From assembly GCA_049889355.1 (NCBI GenBank), contig JBMHDN010000033.1:9942-73941 (forward strand): a DNA stretch of 64,000 bases. The letters are read 5' to 3'. Below are positions 61,531 through 64,000 of the stretch, in pieces. The DNA comes from JBMHDN01 sp049889355 (GTDB lineage: Bacteria > Pseudomonadota > Alphaproteobacteria > Puniceispirillales > Puniceispirillaceae). Below the pieces are notes generated by a model. That model ran no database searches, was not told where the DNA came from, and saw only the letters and a program-made list of their open reading frames with translations. A program made the translations under genes and the position numbers. Each line of letters starts with the position of its first letter. Positions within the stretch are counted from its first letter, which is position 1.

Positions 61531-62412
61531 TTACTCACGCAATCGCTCCAGCAAAGCAGACATATCTGCACGCCCGCGCCCCTGATAAGCAAGGCTGGCA
61601 TAAAACTGAGCCACAAGGGCTGTCACCGGCAGCTCTGCGCCATTATCGGCTGCTTCTGAGAGACACATACGCAAATCTTTGAGCATCCAGTCGACCGCAA
61701 ATCCAAAGCCGTCAAACGCACCTGCGAGCATAGAGGGCCCCCGATTATCAAGGTGCCAGCTCTGGGCCGCACCACCGCCGATCACGCCAAGGGCCTTTTC
61801 CATATCAAGCCCGGCACGCTGGCCAAAATTCACTGCTTCGGCATGAGCCTGGACCATCCCGGCCAGACAGATTTGATTGACCATTTTGGTGAGCTGGCCA
61901 GATCCAGCTGGCCCCATATGGTTCAGCGATTTGGCATAGCTTTGCATATAGGGGCTGGCGCGTTCAAAATCAGCCTGAGCACCGCCACACATGATAGAAA
62001 GCACCCCATTGACCGCCCCTGGCTCGCCGCCTGAAATAGGCGCATCCATGAACGCAAAACCTGCTGCATTTGCAGCTTCAGATAACCGGCGTGCCAATTG
62101 CGCCGAAGCGGTGGTGTGATCCACAAACAGGCTGCCTTTTTTCATCACCTGAAAGGTGCCATCTGGCCCGGTTGTTACCGCCTCCAGATCATTATCCTTG
62201 CCTACACAAGCAAAGATGATATCTGCATCTTTTGCCGCCTCTTTCGGGCTGGTAGCGGCTTGTGCGCCATATGTTCTGGCCATTTCAGTGAGGCGGGCTT
62301 CATCCAGATCAAAGACGCGCAGGCGATGGCCTCCCTCTGAGAGCCTCTTTGCCAGATGCCCTGCCATAGGCAGGCCCATAATCCCCAAGCCAATAAAAGC
62401 GAAATTTGCCAT
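61531..62412 (-). CDS. NAD(P)-dependent beta-hydroxyacid dehydrogenase (copy A)
   Basis: A 293-aa member of the 3-hydroxyisobutyrate dehydrogenase family. NAD-binding FIGLGIMGLPMAGHL is at the N terminus, DAPISGGEPGA is near residues 122-132, the catalytic Lys is in SGQLTKMVNQ (about 178), and WMLKDLRMC is the cofactor-side helix motif. It is 48 bp downstream of a close paralogue (copy B) on the same strand. Substrates could be 3-hydroxyisobutyrate, tartronate semialdehyde or succinic semialdehyde; none can be assigned. Confidence 0.9.
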   Translation of the reverse strand: MANFAFIGLGIMGLPMAGHLAKRLSEGGHRLRVFDLDEARLTEMARTYGAQAATSPKEAAKDADIIFACVGKDNDLEAVTTGPDGTFQVMKKGSLFVDHTTASAQLARRLSEAANAAGFAFMDAPISGGEPGAVNGVLSIMCGGAQADFERASPYMQSYAKSLNHMGPAGSGQLTKMVNQICLAGMVQAHAEAVNFGQRAGLDMEKALGVIGGGAAQSWHLDNRGPSMLAGAFDGFGFAVDWMLKDLRMCLSEAADNGAELPVTALVAQFYASLAYQGRGRADMSALLERLRE

Positions 62413-62460
62413 TTTCTCTTCCTTTTTTAAGCTAGCGGGTGCCTGCTTAAATCCCTGATT

Positions 62461-63333
62461 TTATTTATCTCTCAGATTTTTAATGAGGGCCGAAGTATCC
62501 ATCCGCCCCATGCCGCGGTTAGACAAGGCCGCATAAAATTGTGCCACCAGCGCGGTGACAGGTAGCTCTGCGCCATTCTGGCCTGCTTCTGCCAGACAGA
62601 TTTTCAAATCTTTAATCATCCAATCCAGCGCAAAACCGAAATCAAATTCATCTTTGACCATGGTCTGGCCGCGATTATCCAGCTGCCAACTCTGGGCCGC
62701 ACCGCCGCCAATAACCGCCAGTACTTTGTTCATATCCAAACCTGCCTTTTGGCCAAAATTCAGCCCTTCTGAGAGGGCTTGCACCAAACCTGCAATCGCA
62801 ATCTGATTGACCATTTTGGTCAGCTGGCCTGAACCGCTCGCCCCCATATAGGTAACCCGCGCACCATAACAGCTCATCACCGCTTCTGACCGGGCAAAAG
62901 CTGCCTCATCCCCGCCACACATCACGGTGAGCTTGCCATTTTCAGCGCCTGCCTGGCCACCAGATACAGGTGCATCGATAAAGCTGATCCCGAGCTTGTC
63001 TGCCTGTGTTGCGCACTGGCGCGCGATATCAGCAGACGCGGTGGTGTGATCGATAAAGATGGTGTCTTTATCCATGGCCTGAAAAGCCCCGTCTGGACCG
63101 AGGGTCACCGCTGCCACATCTTCATCTCTGCCCACACAAGCACAGATAATATCCTGCCCTTTTGCTGCTTCTTTAGGCGTGGCGGCCATGTGGCTACCGC
63201 CGAACTCAGCCACAAAAGCCTCTGCCTTGGCCGTGGTCCTGTTATAGACTGTCACGCTATGGCCGTTTTTATGCAGATGCCCTGCCATCGGATAGCCCAT
63301 CACCCCAAGACCGATAAATGCGATTTTTGCCAT
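62461..63333 (-). CDS. NAD(P)-dependent beta-hydroxyacid dehydrogenase (copy B)
   Basis: A 290-aa paralogue of copy A. FIGLGVMGYPMAGHL, DAPVSGGQAGA, GSGQLTKMVNQIAIAGLVQ and FALDWMIKDLKICLAEA follow the family order. The C-terminal half is nearly residue-for-residue like copy A (GVIGGGAAQSW versus AVIGGGAAQSW; NGAELPVTALVAQFYA identical). The N-terminal Rossmann half has diverged more. The start MAKIAFIG at 63333 is chosen; an extension to 63390 is not conserved. The two are likely one operon and a tandem duplication. Confidence 0.92.
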   Translation of the reverse strand: MAKIAFIGLGVMGYPMAGHLHKNGHSVTVYNRTTAKAEAFVAEFGGSHMAATPKEAAKGQDIICACVGRDEDVAAVTLGPDGAFQAMDKDTIFIDHTTASADIARQCATQADKLGISFIDAPVSGGQAGAENGKLTVMCGGDEAAFARSEAVMSCYGARVTYMGASGSGQLTKMVNQIAIAGLVQALSEGLNFGQKAGLDMNKVLAVIGGGAAQSWQLDNRGQTMVKDEFDFGFALDWMIKDLKICLAEAGQNGAELPVTALVAQFYAALSNRGMGRMDTSALIKNLRDK

Positions 63334-63496
63334 TTTTTGCCCTTTGTCTTTTTTATCTACTGCCTCAAAGCGGTACCAGCCAATCGCCAATGCGCCATCT
63401 CATAGCCTCATTTTAAACTGGTCTTTTTGCCGGATAAAAGCTAGTTTATGAAGGTTTGATTATGTGGTGGTCTGCGTCTCGTTTTCAAGCCTGAAT

Positions 63497-63528
63497 AGGA
63501 TAAAAATGAACAGGTTTATTTTTATCCT
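63497..63528. repeat. 11-bp AT-rich inverted repeat upstream of hpt
   Basis: AGGATAAAAAT (63497-63507) and ATTTTTATCCT (63518-63528) are perfect complements with a 10-bp spacer. It lies about 60 bp upstream of hpt, in the 256-bp gap divergent from the dehydrogenase pair. It could be an operator or a leader hairpin. Confidence 0.7.
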
Positions 63529-63589
63529 GCCAAGCTGATTTGCTGGTCATGGCACACGCGCAGACGACAATGGAGCTGGGGACAAAACC

Positions 63590-64000
63590 ATGTCAGTATT
63601 GGTATCTGGGGAACAGGTGGAAATCCTGATTTCTGAGGCTGAGATTGCCTCACGCGTCAAAAAGCTGGCGCATCAAATCTCTCAGACTTATCGCGATACC
63701 GAATTGCTGGTCGTAGTGGGCTTATTGCGCGGCTCTTTTGTTTTCATTGCTGATTTGGTCCGGCATATGGATTTGCCCATCGAAGTCGATTTCATGACGG
63801 TCTCCAGCTATGGCATGGAGATGGAGAGCTCTGGCCAGGTGCGTATCTTAAAAGATATGGAAACCGCCATTCAGGGGCGTGATGTGCTGATTGTCGAAGA
63901 TATTGTTGATACTGGCCAGACCCTGGCACAGGTGATGTCCATATTGGCAACACGCAATCCGCGCAGCCTGGCGGTCTGCACCTTGCTGAACAAGCCAAGC
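63590..64000 (+). CDS. hpt: Hypoxanthine phosphoribosyltransferase, 5' part (cut by window end)
   Basis: The first 137 codons of a purine salvage transferase. VVVGLLRGSFVFIADLVRHMDLPIEVDFMTVSSYG (about residues 44-78) and the PRPP-binding loop VLIVEDIVDTGQTLAQV (about 102-118) match HPRT. ATG 63590 follows a purine-rich GGAGCTGGGGA segment. It makes IMP and GMP from the free bases. The C terminus lies beyond the window. Confidence 0.93.
   Translation, partial: MSVLVSGEQVEILISEAEIASRVKKLAHQISQTYRDTELLVVVGLLRGSFVFIADLVRHMDLPIEVDFMTVSSYGMEMESSGQVRILKDMETAIQGRDVLIVEDIVDTGQTLAQVMSILATRNPRSLAVCTLLNKPS

Noticed and set aside
1..64000. CRISPR array, prophage, insertion sequence, defence island or integron
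   Set aside because: No regular spaced repeats, transposase, integrase, phage structural or nuclease-helicase genes were seen. The tandem repeats present have no spacers.

Overview
The window is a densely packed stretch of an alphaproteobacterial chromosome, with about half G+C by eye. It holds roughly 67 protein genes and two tRNAs. There is no rRNA, transposase, integrase, phage gene or CRISPR array. The lineage is shown by families that are alphaproteobacterial or strongly enriched there: GapR/DUF2312 next to DUF1244, TrcR/DUF1013, COQ9, IalB-like, YdcH/DUF465, DUF3422, and an ECF sigma factor with a ChrR-type anti-sigma. The moderate GC, short intergenic spaces, an MttB-like methyltransferase and formate-THF ligase would fit a marine heterotroph such as the SAR116 group. 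That placement is inference; no marker in the window proves it.

Layout. 1-10 kb: a TVP38-type membrane protein and flavin disulfide reductase pair, tRNA-Thr, a SET-domain protein, small membrane or lipoproteins, an MFS carrier, DUF3422, YgfZ and 3-hydroxybutyrate dehydrogenase. 10-23 kb: TrcR, propionyl-CoA synthetase, purE-purK, MetA with the acetyl-type residue, COQ9, ribosomal S21, pntA-pntB, an ABC1/UbiB kinase and an M3 oligopeptidase. 23-37 kb: an acyl-CoA-synthetase-like protein with a broken P-loop, tRNA-Arg, a minus-strand cluster (class II aldolase, MttB-like methyltransferase, class I glutamine amidotransferase), a glycosyltransferase, an Lrp regulator, two RNA methyltransferases, fhs with a structured leader, a divergent GlxA/AraC regulator, and an AT-richer orphan gene. 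37-50 kb: SufE, a GT39-like transferase, MntR, DUF1244-gapR-pyrF, a cold-shock protein with a large insertion, an MFS carrier, trxB, an M23 protein, DUF3108, fbp-fba and Bax-inhibitor-1. 50-64 kb: rlmN, an IalB-like protein, ECF sigma with a ChrR-like anti-sigma, DUF3429, tesA divergent from ybbA-ybbP, argG, sodB, gamma carbonic anhydrase, two tandem beta-hydroxyacid dehydrogenases, and the 5' part of hpt.

Most of the content is housekeeping: purine, pyrimidine, arginine and methionine synthesis, gluconeogenesis, ubiquinone accessory factors, translation and redox balance. Several genes could connect to one-carbon and NADPH metabolism (MttB-like protein, fhs, purE/K, pntAB, YgfZ), but they are not one operon.

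The points most worth following are these: the ChrR-like anti-sigma that has lost both zinc-ligand cysteines; the acyl-CoA-synthetase homologue with a degenerate P-loop; the cold-shock domain split by about 78 acidic residues; the fhs leader with competing hairpins, and the fhs terminator that encloses the next gene's start codon; the MttB-like/amidotransferase/aldolase cluster; and recurring 12-16 bp tandem duplications at gene borders. No complete, clearly new multi-gene system such as a defence island is visible.
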